64,000 nt of DNA. It comes from Nodularia sp. NIES-3585 (lineage in GTDB: Bacteria; Cyanobacteriota; Cyanobacteriia; Cyanobacteriales; Nostocaceae). Under the pieces are notes generated by a model. That model did not search any database and had not been told where the DNA came from. It saw only the letters and a program-made list of their open reading frames with translations. This document shows, in pieces, positions 30,256-39,196 of the stretch (within the stretch, counting starts at the first letter, position 1; the number at the start of each line of letters is the position of its first letter). The stretch lies in contig NZ_BDUB01000001.1 in NCBI RefSeq assembly GCF_002218065.1, positions 445,567 through 509,566 on the forward strand, in the 5' to 3' direction. A program made the translations under genes and the position numbers.

Positions 30256-31569
30256 TTAATAACTTCTACCAGTTATAGACAATCCTTCGACTATCAGTGA
30301 TGGAGTATAACAAGAGCCATTCCAATCAGCATCGCTACCTAATGCTACTAATTGTTTAAGAACTGTGTAGACATTACCGGCAACCATTGTATCTTTAACA
30401 CGCCCAATTATCTGGCCGTTTTTGACACGATAACCCAAATCAATATTGATGGAAAAGTCCCCAGAAATGCCGTTACCACCACCTAGCATTTGATCGACAA
30501 TTAAGCCATCATCCATTTGATGTATTAATTCTTGTAGTGATGCGGAACCAGGATGAATCAAGAAGTTATATAAGCCAGGGCTAGGATAACTGCCAAAACT
30601 AGGGCGAAAACCATTACCAGTAGTGTTAATACCTAGTTGTTTTCCTGTGGTGCGATCGCAATAAAAATTTTGTAAAATTCCGTCTTGGATAAAAACTAAG
30701 CTCGTTGTGGGTGTACCTTCATCATCAAAAGGGCAACTATAGGGGCCAGCTTGTGGGTCTTGGTAGAGGGTGAGGCTAGGTGACATAACTAGCTGACCTA
30801 GACGTTCTACCCAAGGAGAGGCTACTTCTAGAATCCGCTTACCATTCAAAGCTGCTTGTACAGTTCCCCAAAGCATATCAGCAGCTTTAGAAGTAAATAA
30901 AACCGGAACGCGACCTGTGGGGGGTGAGACGTTTTCTCTAGACCAATCTAATCGCTGTAAAATTTGATCAGCTAATATTTCAGGGTGGAGAATATCTCGT
31001 TGAGTTTGCCCATCAGCAACACTTAAAAAATCATCGCCCCGTACCCATTCGGCGGCCATATAGCAACTGAGGGTTGTATCAGTGTAGTAACAATCTAAAC
31101 CTTCACTATTGGAAAGTCTAGTAGTTTCCACATCACATTCCCAATCACTGTTGCAAAGCACATCTGGATAGACATCACGAATCAGAGCGATCGCTTGTTT
31201 ACCCCAATTGACCAATACTTCTAATGGTACAGCTGACCCTATGTCTGGATAAGAGGGCTGAGAATTCTTCACTAACTCCACTAGTTCTGGTTGATTGAGC
31301 TGAGTCAAAGCCAAAGCTCGTTCCACCATTGTTTGCGCTTCCACAGAACCATAAGCTACCGTTAGCCCTGGTCGCCCATTGCGCCATAGTCGTAGGGCTG
31401 TGCCTTCAGATTGGCTAGTTTCTAGCTGTTTCAGACGGTTAGCCTCAAAAAACACGGGGCGAGAAAGCGATCGCGACTGATAGACTTCCGCAGCTTCTGC
31501 TCCCGATTTGATAGCTAGTTCCAGCAGATGTTCTGCTAGTGTATCTTGTGAAAAGTTTTCAGAACCCAT
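30256..31569 (-). CDS. pmbA: TldD/PmbA family metalloprotease subunit (PmbA/TldE type)
   Basis: In E. coli TldD and TldE (PmbA) form a protease that processes microcin B17 and degrades the CcdA antitoxin; cyanobacterial roles are unclear. The 437-residue protein lacks the HExxxH metal motif that TldD carries, so this is the TldE/PmbA-type partner. Typical parts: EVYQSRSLSRPVFFEANRLK at the start and QMLGGGNGISGDFSINID near the end. An in-frame ATG at 31641 would add 24 residues coded by a dispersed repeat; the ATG at 31569 gives the normal N-terminus. TldD is not in the window. Confidence 0.85.
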   Translation of the reverse strand: MGSENFSQDTLAEHLLELAIKSGAEAAEVYQSRSLSRPVFFEANRLKQLETSQSEGTALRLWRNGRPGLTVAYGSVEAQTMVERALALTQLNQPELVELVKNSQPSYPDIGSAVPLEVLVNWGKQAIALIRDVYPDVLCNSDWECDVETTRLSNSEGLDCYYTDTTLSCYMAAEWVRGDDFLSVADGQTQRDILHPEILADQILQRLDWSRENVSPPTGRVPVLFTSKAADMLWGTVQAALNGKRILEVASPWVERLGQLVMSPSLTLYQDPQAGPYSCPFDDEGTPTTSLVFIQDGILQNFYCDRTTGKQLGINTTGNGFRPSFGSYPSPGLYNFLIHPGSASLQELIHQMDDGLIVDQMLGGGNGISGDFSINIDLGYRVKNGQIIGRVKDTMVAGNVYTVLKQLVALGSDADWNGSCYTPSLIVEGLSITGRSY

Positions 31570-31617
31570 GACCCTCGGTGAATTGTGGATTTTGGATTTT
31601 GAGCTGCAAATGAATGA

Positions 31618-31726
31618 ACGCAGATAATTATCCCAAATCATTGGTAACTATCTGCATATCTTGGCAAAAGCCATTTTAAAATGCAGATAGACGCAGACAA
31701 TTATCCCAAATCATTGGTAACTATCC
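31618..31726. repeat. Two direct copies of a 36-bp repeat upstream of pmbA
   Basis: Copies at about 31618-31653 and 31691-31726 share the core AATTATCCCAAATCATTGGT followed by AACTAT. They lie within 160 bp of the pmbA start. Confidence 0.85.
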
Positions 31727-31799
31727 GCGTTTTATCCACCAAGAAAATTCTCCGAAAATCATCCGTGTGTATTAGTCTGTATCAGTACTGTTAATTAAC

Positions 31800-32044
31800 C
31801 CTCCGAATTTTAGATTTTAAATTTTGGATTTGGGATGATTTTTGGTACAAGCCCCACCCCTGGTGGGTGGAACAAATCTAAAATACTCGCTGCGCTGCGT
31901 ACGCTTCGCTAACGTCAATCCAAAATCCCCAAGCTGCATCCCTTTATGGGTGCAGTCAATCTAAAATCTAAAATCCCAAATCTAAAATTGTTTGACTCCA
32001 AAGCATCTAAAATTCTCTATCCCACCCCTATACCTCCTCTCTGG
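31800..32044. repeat. Repeat-rich spacer between pmbA and tab2
   Basis: ATCTAAAAT-type heptamer fragments surround a palindromic element (31884-31914, CTCGCTGCGCTGCG / TACGCTTCGCTAACG). The same element in inverse orientation is at 33103-33133. There is no gene. Confidence 0.75.
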
Positions 32045-32908
32045 TTATGCCAGATTTAAATTTTGTAGAAGCCAAAATCCGGTGAAAGAATCTGCTTGAG
32101 GATCAGACTGCACACCAATAAAATGCACTCCATTGGCTTTTTCTTTAGCTTTCTCATAACCTTTGGCTTCTGCTAAAGTTTGGGGATTTTTGATATTAGC
32201 CAAAATCCAACTTTCAGTCGCACCAGTTTCTAAAACCAATCTCTCCCCTTGTTTGGTATCAAAGTTCAAGCAAGCCAATTCCAAACCCGACAGCCACCCG
32301 GCTATAGGTAAGGCTCTAGGTGAGAAAATTAACACACCAGGAATGCGAGTTTCAGGAGACACATTCGCTAATTCCAGAGGAAAAGCTTCACCAAAGCCAA
32401 TGTCCCATTCTGACATTTCGGCAAATTCAGCAGCTTGTAGGCTGACAAATGCCCACTGCTTGCCTTCCAAAGCATCTGGTAAACGTTGGGGTAAAGGACT
32501 GTCTAAGCGCACCGAAGGATTAGTCCCTCCTTGATACCCTGGTTCTTGAGGATAAACTTCCTCCATGCGCTGTCTCAGCCATTGATTGAGAACTAAAATG
32601 CGGCGGCTAGGTTGAGCGGGTATACCCACATCCTGGCAAGCTTTAGTAATCATGTTGCTCATTTGGCGGCGGAAAAAGCGGATTCTAATTGGTGCTTCCC
32701 CTGCCTTGTCAATTGCTTCCTGTAACGCCCTCCGCAACCAACCCGAATTTACCTGAGTACTGGGGCAATATTGTGCATAACGAAACAAAGATTCCGGTTT
32801 TGTGTTGATATCCGAAGGACTTTCGCAAACTAAGACTTCCCAAACTTTTTTCTGATTTTCGTCCAAAATTGGACGAGAGTAAAAATCAATTTCCCAAATA
32901 CTACCCAT
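32045..32908 (-). CDS. Tab2/Atab2 family RNA-binding protein
   Basis: In Chlamydomonas Tab2, and in Arabidopsis ATAB2, this family promotes translation of photosystem I (and II) mRNAs; cyanobacteria carry a homologue. The 287-residue protein begins MGSIWEIDFYSRPILDENQK and ends FTGFWLLQNLNLA, both family hallmarks. The frame is open another 174 bp upstream, but that extension (PHSPLPT repeats) is pure heptamer-repeat translation, so I set the start at 32908. Its leader therefore contains the 112-bp STRR block. Confidence 0.87.
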   Translation of the reverse strand: MGSIWEIDFYSRPILDENQKKVWEVLVCESPSDINTKPESLFRYAQYCPSTQVNSGWLRRALQEAIDKAGEAPIRIRFFRRQMSNMITKACQDVGIPAQPSRRILVLNQWLRQRMEEVYPQEPGYQGGTNPSVRLDSPLPQRLPDALEGKQWAFVSLQAAEFAEMSEWDIGFGEAFPLELANVSPETRIPGVLIFSPRALPIAGWLSGLELACLNFDTKQGERLVLETGATESWILANIKNPQTLAEAKGYEKAKEKANGVHFIGVQSDPQADSFTGFWLLQNLNLA

Positions 32909-32967
32909 GTTTTGCCGTGAGATTCTGGCGACTTTATATTTTCTTATATTTTCATCATAAGAGGGAA

Positions 32968-33079
32968 TGGGGACTAGGGAGTGTGGAATAGGGAGTGGGG
33001 AGTGGGGAGTGGGGAGTGGGGAGTGGGGACTAGGGAGTGTGGAATAGGGAGTGGGGAGTGGGGAGTGGGGAGTGGGGAG
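32968..33079. repeat. Heptamer STRR with 56-bp higher-order period upstream of tab2
   Basis: Sixteen heptamers arranged as two identical blocks of eight: TGGGGAC TAGGGAG TGTGGAA TAGGGAG and four TGGGGAG. The pattern shows that a whole 56-bp block was duplicated. It begins 60 bp upstream of the tab2 start. Confidence 0.95.
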
Positions 33080-33102
33080 CAAAGAATTTTGGATTTTGGA
33101 TT

Positions 33103-33133
33103 TGCGTTAGCGAAGCGTACGCAGCGCAGCGAG
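33103..33133. repeat. Palindromic repeat GCGTTAGCGAAGCGTACGCAG
   Basis: Inverse copy of the element at 31884-31914, followed by ATCTAAAAT heptamers (33155-33181). Confidence 0.8.
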
Positions 33134-33200
33134 TATTTTAGATTGCAGTCTAATCCAAAATCTAAAATCTAAAATCTAAAATTGATTGACCAATGACTAA

Positions 33201-34079
33201 TTAATCTGAGAAAGGGAAAAAGAGTACAGGATACCAGCTTTGACGTAATACTTCTGCCGCAAAACTGGAAACTAACCATTCTTGGAGTTTACCTATTGTT
33301 CCTGAAGACACTGCGATCGCGCTAATATCAGCCATGACAGCTGTTTCTAAAACCTGGGTAACAGAGTTTCCTTCCCTAACTTCTGTCTCCACTTGTAAAT
33401 TTAGCTCTTCCAACTCAGCTTTAATCTGAGACAAGGTTTCGTGAACCTCCTGTGGTGGGATTTTTCTGAGTCTTTCTTTAGAAGTTGTATTCTCTACAAC
33501 CCAACAAATCTGACATTGTTGGAGATAGCTATTAGACTGTTTTTGCGCTAACTCTTTAACCTGTTGCAACAGATAATGGGAAACTTGACCATCGTTATAG
33601 GGAATTAGCAAAGAGCGAAAAAGATGCTGGCAACGCAATGTTAATTCTTCTGAAGTATAAGCACAGAGTAACTGAGGACGCACTACTAGTAGAGGAATCT
33701 TGGTTTGGCGGGATAATTCAGCCATGGTACTACCGACTAGTTTCTCAGTCAGGGTGCTGCGAGTGGGAGAACCCAGTATAATCAGTCTGGATTTATAAAC
33801 TTGGGCGACCTTTAAGATTGTCTCAACTGGCTTGCCTGATTGAACTTCTATTTTTACTTCTACATCAGTCGGACTTTGCTCTATAGCTTTTGCCAGTTGG
33901 GTTTGAGCTTGTTCTATTTTTTCACTATCCACTTGGGGAATAATACCTTTCTCCCATAACGGCACAACGTGCAGAAAAACAATTTGCTTTATTCCTGCTA
34001 GCTTCAAACTCGAAGTAAACTGTGATAGACGATGTAATCCGTCAGAAAAATCTGTGCAAATTAAAATTTGTTCAAACAT
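33201..34079 (-). CDS. Universal stress protein, two Usp domains
   Basis: A 292-residue protein of two tandem Usp domains. The first begins MFEQILICTDFSDGLHRLSQ and has the ATP-binding signature IILGSPTRSTLTEKLVGSTM followed by KIPLLVVRP (G-2x-G-9x-G-S/T type). The second, from about residue 150, is more divergent: AIAVSSGTIGKLQEWLVSSF keeps only part of the loop. The first domain is likely to bind ATP. It lies downstream of the LDH-like gene on the same strand but about 500 bp away. Confidence 0.85.
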   Translation of the reverse strand: MFEQILICTDFSDGLHRLSQFTSSLKLAGIKQIVFLHVVPLWEKGIIPQVDSEKIEQAQTQLAKAIEQSPTDVEVKIEVQSGKPVETILKVAQVYKSRLIILGSPTRSTLTEKLVGSTMAELSRQTKIPLLVVRPQLLCAYTSEELTLRCQHLFRSLLIPYNDGQVSHYLLQQVKELAQKQSNSYLQQCQICWVVENTTSKERLRKIPPQEVHETLSQIKAELEELNLQVETEVREGNSVTQVLETAVMADISAIAVSSGTIGKLQEWLVSSFAAEVLRQSWYPVLFFPFSD

Positions 34080-34574
34080 AGATATTTAATAAATAATCTC
34101 AAGTATCGGATTTCCAGATTTTAAATTTTGCACCATGAGCGGAATTATGATGCTGAAATTTTGCTGGGTGGAAATTTATGGTTAATTGCTGCAATGGTAA
34201 TAAAATTATCTCACATTTTTAATGCTCATTTCACGCTGCCTCTGAGGAAAGTAAGTAAGTCGGCGAGAAAAATTTCATGTACATGAAGAAATATAAATTG
34301 TGCTTAGGGTGTGTTATGCCGTAGGGCTACCGCACCAGGAATGGTTGAGGTTGACACAAAAAGCCGAAGTTTTGACGGTGCATTGTGCTGCACGATAACA
34401 CCGACTACATTAAAAGTTCTTAACATAGCTGGAAATATTAGTGCCGACTTACATAATTCTTCGGCAATTTCCCCATTCAAGGTTGCTTTTGAGAAACTGC
34501 CTTAGTGGAAGCAGATTGTTACTAATTTAGCGGTGAACTATCTAGTACACCAGATAATCAAAATTTCTAGCTGA
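34080..34574. other. Intergenic region with degenerate repeat
   Basis: Contains AGGGTGTGTTATGCC (about 34307-34321), related to the inverted-repeat element at 41087-41165, and a GTGCATTGTGCTGCACG hairpin-like stretch near 34379-34395. A 64-codon plus-strand frame here has no protein character. No gene is supported. Confidence 0.5.
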
Positions 34575-35573
34575 CTAAATATTCAGTTGATCAATGGTTT
34601 GGCGGAGAATTTTACTAGAAGTTTGTAACTGTTGTAATTCAGTTTGATTCAACGAGATATTCAAAACTCTCATCACGCCCTGACGGTTAATTACAGCAGG
34701 TAGACTCAAACATACATCTTGAATACCATGAATATTATTGATCAGGCTGCTGACAGTTAAAACTCGGTTTTGATTACGTAAAATTGACTGTGCAATTTGA
34801 GCTACTCCCAAACCAATTGCATAGGAAGTTGCTCCTTTACGCTGGATAATTTCGTAGGCAGCATTCTTAACTTGGGCAGCAATTTCTTGTAATTGCGGAT
34901 CTATTTGTTTGCCTGCTTCCAACTGTTCACTTAGAAGATGCATTCCAGATATATTTAGCTTGCTCCAAACAGGAACTTCACTATCACCGTATTCCCCAAT
35001 AATGTAGGCGTGCAAACTACGCGGGTCAACTTGTAAGTGTTCAGATAATAAATAACGGAAACGTGCAGTATCTAGGACTGTTCCCGAACCAATGACACTA
35101 GAATTAGGCAATCCAGAGAATTTGAGAGAGACATAAGTCATGATGTCTACTGGATTAGTAATAATCAACAAAATCGCTGTTGAGCAAAATTTAACAACTT
35201 CTGGAATTAAGGTTTGAAAAATTTCTACATTTCTATTTACTAAATCTAAATAACTTTCTCCTGGCTTCTGGTTGGCTCCAGCAGTGATAATGACAATATC
35301 TGCATTTTCACCATCAGCTAAAGTCCCAGCCCTAACTAATGTTGGTTCAACAAAGGATAGTCCATGATTTAAATCCATGACTTCCCCTTCTAATTTCTGT
35401 TGATTGATATCAACAATTACCATTTCATCTAAAATATTTTGGATTAGCAGTGAATAAGCACAAGCCATCCCTACATGACCGGCACCAACAATTACGCCTT
35501 TACGCGGTCGGCGGATCAGAGGGGAAAGAAATTTTTCCTCTGATGAAGATGTAAATAGGTTTTCAGAAAACAT
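34575..35573 (-). CDS. L-lactate dehydrogenase family protein with altered active site
   Basis: A 332-residue NAD-binding protein of the LDH/MDH superfamily: Rossmann motif [19 protein letters not shown], Asp at the end of beta2 ([17 protein letters not shown]), Asn in [10 protein letters not shown], Asp/Arg in [11 protein letters not shown]. The specificity loop [10 protein letters not shown] has the Gln typical of LDH rather than MDH. However, the residue after ES, the catalytic loop Arg of LDH (Arg109), is Tyr here (residue 108), and the active-site His of GEHGD (His195) is Tyr here (GEYGDSE, residue 195). Catalysis by the known mechanism looks impossible, so it may be a sensor, a structural pseudoenzyme or an enzyme with a new reaction. 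The N-terminal extension (about 24 residues) is also unusual. Confidence 0.85.
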   Translation of the reverse strand: MFSENLFTSSSEEKFLSPLIRRPRKGVIVGAGHVGMACAYSLLIQNILDEMVIVDINQQKLEGEVMDLNHGLSFVEPTLVRAGTLADGENADIVIITAGANQKPGESYLDLVNRNVEIFQTLIPEVVKFCSTAILLIITNPVDIMTYVSLKFSGLPNSSVIGSGTVLDTARFRYLLSEHLQVDPRSLHAYIIGEYGDSEVPVWSKLNISGMHLLSEQLEAGKQIDPQLQEIAAQVKNAAYEIIQRKGATSYAIGLGVAQIAQSILRNQNRVLTVSSLINNIHGIQDVCLSLPAVINRQGVMRVLNISLNQTELQQLQTSSKILRQTIDQLNI

Positions 35574-36046
35574 CCAAACAATTAACCTCTATAATTATTT
35601 ATTTACTGCATTTTTTGGGGGTTAATATGACTATTGGTAATATCGCTCTTACCATGCCCCAATACTTGTTATTTCCCAGGATACCAGATTTTTGTAAAAT
35701 CCAGGAGTAGCCCTTTTAACATCGGAATTATGTCTCTGATTCACCCATTGAAGGTGGTGAATAGGTCTTATTTGTGCAGCAGTCCCAGAGGTTTGAGTAT
35801 CCATGGAACAGAAAACTGGAATCAGGAAATTGGTATAGTTTTTTCTTCAGGGAAATGGGGAATGAGGGAGATATAGCAAAAGTCAAAAGTCAAAATTGAA
35901 AGACTTGCTGTGAATTGGTTTTGGAATTTTGTCATGTCCTAACTGCCTTGGCGGTTGCTATGGTGTAGCGATTTTTGCTGATCGACGATTCACACTAACT
36001 CAGGGAAGGTAGAATAGGTCATATTTCTTAGCCTCAACCAAAAACT
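35574..36046. other. Intergenic region between LDH-like gene and ycf23
   Basis: Contains a TGTCCTAAC...CCTTGGCGGTTGC repeat (about 35934-35958) that recurs at about 50967-50991. It also holds the ycf23 promoter, which I cannot place. No gene is supported. Confidence 0.5.
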
Positions 36047-36793
36047 ATGACAATGCATTCTCTTCTCCAACGTGCATTTACTGACTGTAGCGTTCTAAAA
36101 GTGATTAGCGGCTTGAACAACTTTGATCGCGATCGCGTGGCTGCTACGATTAAAGCTGCTGAACTGGGTGGTGCTACTTTTGTCGATATCGCCGCCGATG
36201 CTGCTTTGGTGCAGATGGCGAAAAAGTTGATAAATTTACCAGTTTGTGTATCAGCGGTAGAACCAGAAAAGTTTGTCCAAGCTGTCAACGCTGGTGCAGA
36301 TTTAATTGAAATCGGTAACTTTGATAGTTTTTATGCCCAAGGACGCAAATTTGAAGCAGAGGAGGTTTTAGCCCTAACTCACCAAACCCGTGCCTTGCTG
36401 CCAAAAATCACCCTATCTGTGACAGTTCCTCACATCCTGGAACTAGATCAACAGGTACAACTAGCGGAAGAACTGGTAAAAGCTGGAGCCGATATTATTC
36501 AAACCGAAGGCGGTACTAGCAGCCATCCAGCACACCCTGGAACCTTGGGATTAATTGAAAAAGCCTCCCCCACCTTAGCAGCAGCTTATGAAATTGCTCG
36601 TGCAGTCTCCGTACCTGTACTGTGTGCTTCTGGTATTTCTAGCGTCACCGCACCTCTAGCGATCGCCTCTGGTGCATCTGGCGTTGGTGTTGGTTCGGCG
36701 ATTAATCAACTCAACAGCGAAGTAGCCATGATTGCGGCTGTGCGGGGCTTAGTTGAAGCTTTAGCCATTGCTAACAGCCGAGCGATAGTTTAA
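36047..36793 (+). CDS. ycf23: Ycf23/DUF561 TIM-barrel protein
   Basis: A conserved protein of cyanobacteria and some algal plastids; function unknown, structurally a (beta/alpha)8 barrel of the ThiG/TrpC-like class. The 248-residue protein has barrel-type strands VLKVISGLNNFD, FVDIAADAAL, ADLIEIGNFDSFY, ADIIQTEGGTSSHPAHPG and VPVLCASGISSVTAPLA, the last resembling a phosphate-binding loop (ASGASGVGVGSAIN). Two ATGs lie close together (36047 and 36053); either could be used. Confidence 0.85.
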   Translation: MTMHSLLQRAFTDCSVLKVISGLNNFDRDRVAATIKAAELGGATFVDIAADAALVQMAKKLINLPVCVSAVEPEKFVQAVNAGADLIEIGNFDSFYAQGRKFEAEEVLALTHQTRALLPKITLSVTVPHILELDQQVQLAEELVKAGADIIQTEGGTSSHPAHPGTLGLIEKASPTLAAAYEIARAVSVPVLCASGISSVTAPLAIASGASGVGVGSAINQLNSEVAMIAAVRGLVEALAIANSRAIV

Positions 36794-36867
36794 TTGAGTA
36801 AGGGACTGGGAAGAGGCAGGGGCAGCGGGCAGGGTACAGTGAATAAGTGCTATTTTGTTTCACACTC

Positions 36868-36916
36868 CCCCATTCCCCACTCCCCACTCCCCACTCCCCA
36901 CTCCCCACTCCCCACT
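36868..36916. repeat. Heptamer STRR CCCCACT x 7
   Basis: Seven units between the convergent ycf23 and aminotransferase genes, ending 3 bp from the aminotransferase stop codon (36920). Confidence 0.93.
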
Positions 36917-36919
36917 CCC

Positions 36920-38068
36920 TTACCCCAAAGTATCTTTTAAAGCATAAATCACCTGATCTTGCTGTTCTCGTGTCAATTCTGGGAACATGGGTAAAGATAG
37001 AACCTCGTGACAAGCTAACTCTGCTATCGGTAATTGTCCTGGTTGATAACCCAGGGTTTGATAAACGGGCTGCAAATGTAAGGGCTGGGGATAGTACACC
37101 ATTGAATTTACTCCCTGTTCTTGCAGTTGATGACGCACTGAGTCGCGGTAGGTGGCGCTAGCACCATTTCGTCCGGCGCTGGAAATACGAATAGTGTATT
37201 GATTCCAGACACTAGCGCTTCCGGCTAATTCTTGTGGTGCAACAATACCGGGAATTTGACTGAGAAACTGTTGATAATAAGCTGCGATCGCACGTCGTTG
37301 ATTATTCCAAATATCAAGATAACGTAGTTTAATTTGCAGAATAGCGGCTTGCAGACTATCTAAACGACTATTTACACCAACTTCTTCATAATAATAGCGA
37401 TTTTTCTGCCCATGTTCCTTGAGTACCCGCATTTTTGCCGCCAATTCAGGATCATTAGTGGTAATCGCTCCACCATCCCCACAACCGCCTAAATTCTTGG
37501 TAGGGTAGAAACTAAAGCAACCAATATGTCCGATGCTGCCGACTTTTTGATTGTTCCAACTTGCACCTGTAGCTTGAGCGCAATCTTCAATCACTGCTAA
37601 ATTGTGAGCCTGTGCGATCGCCATCAGTGCTGTCATATCCACAGGTTGTCCAAATAAGTGAACCGGGATAATAGCTTTAGTTTTAGGGGTAATAGCTGCG
37701 GCTACTTGCTGCAAATCAATATTAAAAGTATCAGTGTCAATATCAACAAAAATTGGTTTTGCACCCACAGCACTAATAACTTCGGCTGTAGCAACAAAGG
37801 TGAAAGGTGTGGTAATAACTTCATCACCTTGACCAATTTCTAAAGCCCGTAAAGCTAAGTACAGTGCATCAGTCCCAGAGTTACAGCCTATACAATAATT
37901 TACATGGTGATAGGCAGCAAACTGTTGCTCAAAACTTTCCACTAAAGGTCCGCCAATATAACGCCCAGAAGCTAAAACTGCTAAAACGGCTGCACTCACT
38001 TCTACTTCAATAGTGGCGTATTGTTGCTTAATATCAAAGGCAGGAATAGAATTTACACTTTGGATCAT
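36920..38068 (-). CDS. DegT/DnrJ/EryC1/StrS PLP-dependent sugar aminotransferase
   Basis: Transaminates a keto-sugar nucleotide, usually for lipopolysaccharide or exopolysaccharide. The 382-residue protein has YCIGCNSGTDALYLALRALE (PLP phosphate region), VIEDCAQATGASW (Asp to pyridine N), and the PLP Lys in SFYPTKNLGGCGDGGAI. All key residues are intact. The stop codon directly borders a heptamer repeat tract, so expansion there would not alter the protein. It is not in a sugar operon. Confidence 0.9.
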   Translation of the reverse strand: MIQSVNSIPAFDIKQQYATIEVEVSAAVLAVLASGRYIGGPLVESFEQQFAAYHHVNYCIGCNSGTDALYLALRALEIGQGDEVITTPFTFVATAEVISAVGAKPIFVDIDTDTFNIDLQQVAAAITPKTKAIIPVHLFGQPVDMTALMAIAQAHNLAVIEDCAQATGASWNNQKVGSIGHIGCFSFYPTKNLGGCGDGGAITTNDPELAAKMRVLKEHGQKNRYYYEEVGVNSRLDSLQAAILQIKLRYLDIWNNQRRAIAAYYQQFLSQIPGIVAPQELAGSASVWNQYTIRISSAGRNGASATYRDSVRHQLQEQGVNSMVYYPQPLHLQPVYQTLGYQPGQLPIAELACHEVLSLPMFPELTREQQDQVIYALKDTLG

Positions 38069-38364
38069 GAGTTTTCATTTTATCTGAAGATACAAAGGAT
38101 GCACTGCGACTGCCAATTTTTGCTGTGAGAATTTTGATCAAAAAGCTTTGCAAAGACTGTCGCCCCGAATATGCATCAAAATTGGGTTTTTACGGCAATT
38201 ATTTTATGGTTAAGGATACCATTGGTTGGTAGAAAATGCGATGCATATCACCCAAGATCCTATACTGGGAATTAAAGTTCCAAGTTGTTTGATCCCCAAA
38301 ACTGGAATTAGGGAGTGAGAAGAAATATTTTCATATTTTTTTGTGAGCAGGAAAGGGAGAATTG

Positions 38365-39141
38365 ATGCAGGATTTAATCAAGCTGGATTTTGTTGATTTA
38401 GCTATTGCTGTGGGATTGATGGCGATCGCCATTGGTTTATCTGCCTGGGAAAAATTAGGACTAGAATTAAACTTAGCGATCGCTACCGGCAGAACCATCT
38501 TACAACTACTCGTATTAGGATACGTTTTAGACTTCATCTTTGCTTTGAACAATGTTTGGGGAGTGTTGGCGATTTTAGCAGTAATCTTGACCTTTGCAGC
38601 CATTGTTGCCAAAAATCGTATCAGTACCAAAATTCCCCAAGTTTTAGCCTTGGTATGGGGAGCAATTTTAATTAGTACTGCTGTGACAGTTATTTATGCA
38701 AACTTTTTAATTATTCAACCGGACAGATGGTACGAACCCCGTTATATAATTCCCTTAGCCGGGATAGTATTAGGTAATGCCATGAATGCAGCTGCGATCG
38801 CTGGAGAGCGTCTTGTGAGTACGATGAACTCCCAGACTGTAGAAATAGAAACACACTTGAGCTTAGGTGCAACTCCCCAGCAAGCAGTCAGCCAGTACCG
38901 CAAAGAAGCCATCAGAGCCGCATTTCTCCCCACTCTCAATCAAATGATGTTGATAGGTATGGTAGCTATTCCCGGAATTACCACAGGACAGTTAATCGCC
39001 GGAATTAGACCTATTGATGCTGTTTCCTACGAAATTTTAATTATCTTCATGGTTGCGGCTTCCAACTTGCTGACAACTATATTAGTCACGAGAGGATTGT
39101 ACCGTCAGTTCTTTAATTCCGCCGCCCAGTTGGTGAGATGA
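38365..39141 (+). CDS. fetB: FetB/UPF0014 family ABC transporter permease
   Basis: In E. coli FetAB exports iron and protects against oxidative stress. The 258-residue protein has about six to seven membrane segments and the family signature LAGIVLGNAMNAAAIAGERL, then SLGATPQQAV and FLPTLNQMMLIGMVAIPGIT. A TTG lies 3 bp upstream of the ATG I chose (38365); GGGAG sits at good spacing. The ATPase partner FetA is not adjacent. Confidence 0.88.
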   Translation: MQDLIKLDFVDLAIAVGLMAIAIGLSAWEKLGLELNLAIATGRTILQLLVLGYVLDFIFALNNVWGVLAILAVILTFAAIVAKNRISTKIPQVLALVWGAILISTAVTVIYANFLIIQPDRWYEPRYIIPLAGIVLGNAMNAAAIAGERLVSTMNSQTVEIETHLSLGATPQQAVSQYRKEAIRAAFLPTLNQMMLIGMVAIPGITTGQLIAGIRPIDAVSYEILIIFMVAASNLLTTILVTRGLYRQFFNSAAQLVR

Positions 39142-39160
39142 GGACTCCCCACTCCCCATG
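39142..39160. repeat. Two-unit heptamer STRR CTCCCCA
   Basis: A short run between fetB and the TPR gene. Confidence 0.6.
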
Positions 39161-39196
39161 TCCTAAAATGGAAATTGACGTTCCCCAGCAACTAAA

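Noticed and set aside
32909-33082. N-terminal extension of Tab2 with PHSPLPT repeats
   Set aside because: Pure translation of the STRR tract; the family start MGSIWEIDFY lies at 32908.
34311-34505. 64-codon plus-strand frame in the Usp-LDH spacer
   Set aside because: It overlaps a degenerate dispersed repeat and has no ribosome binding site.
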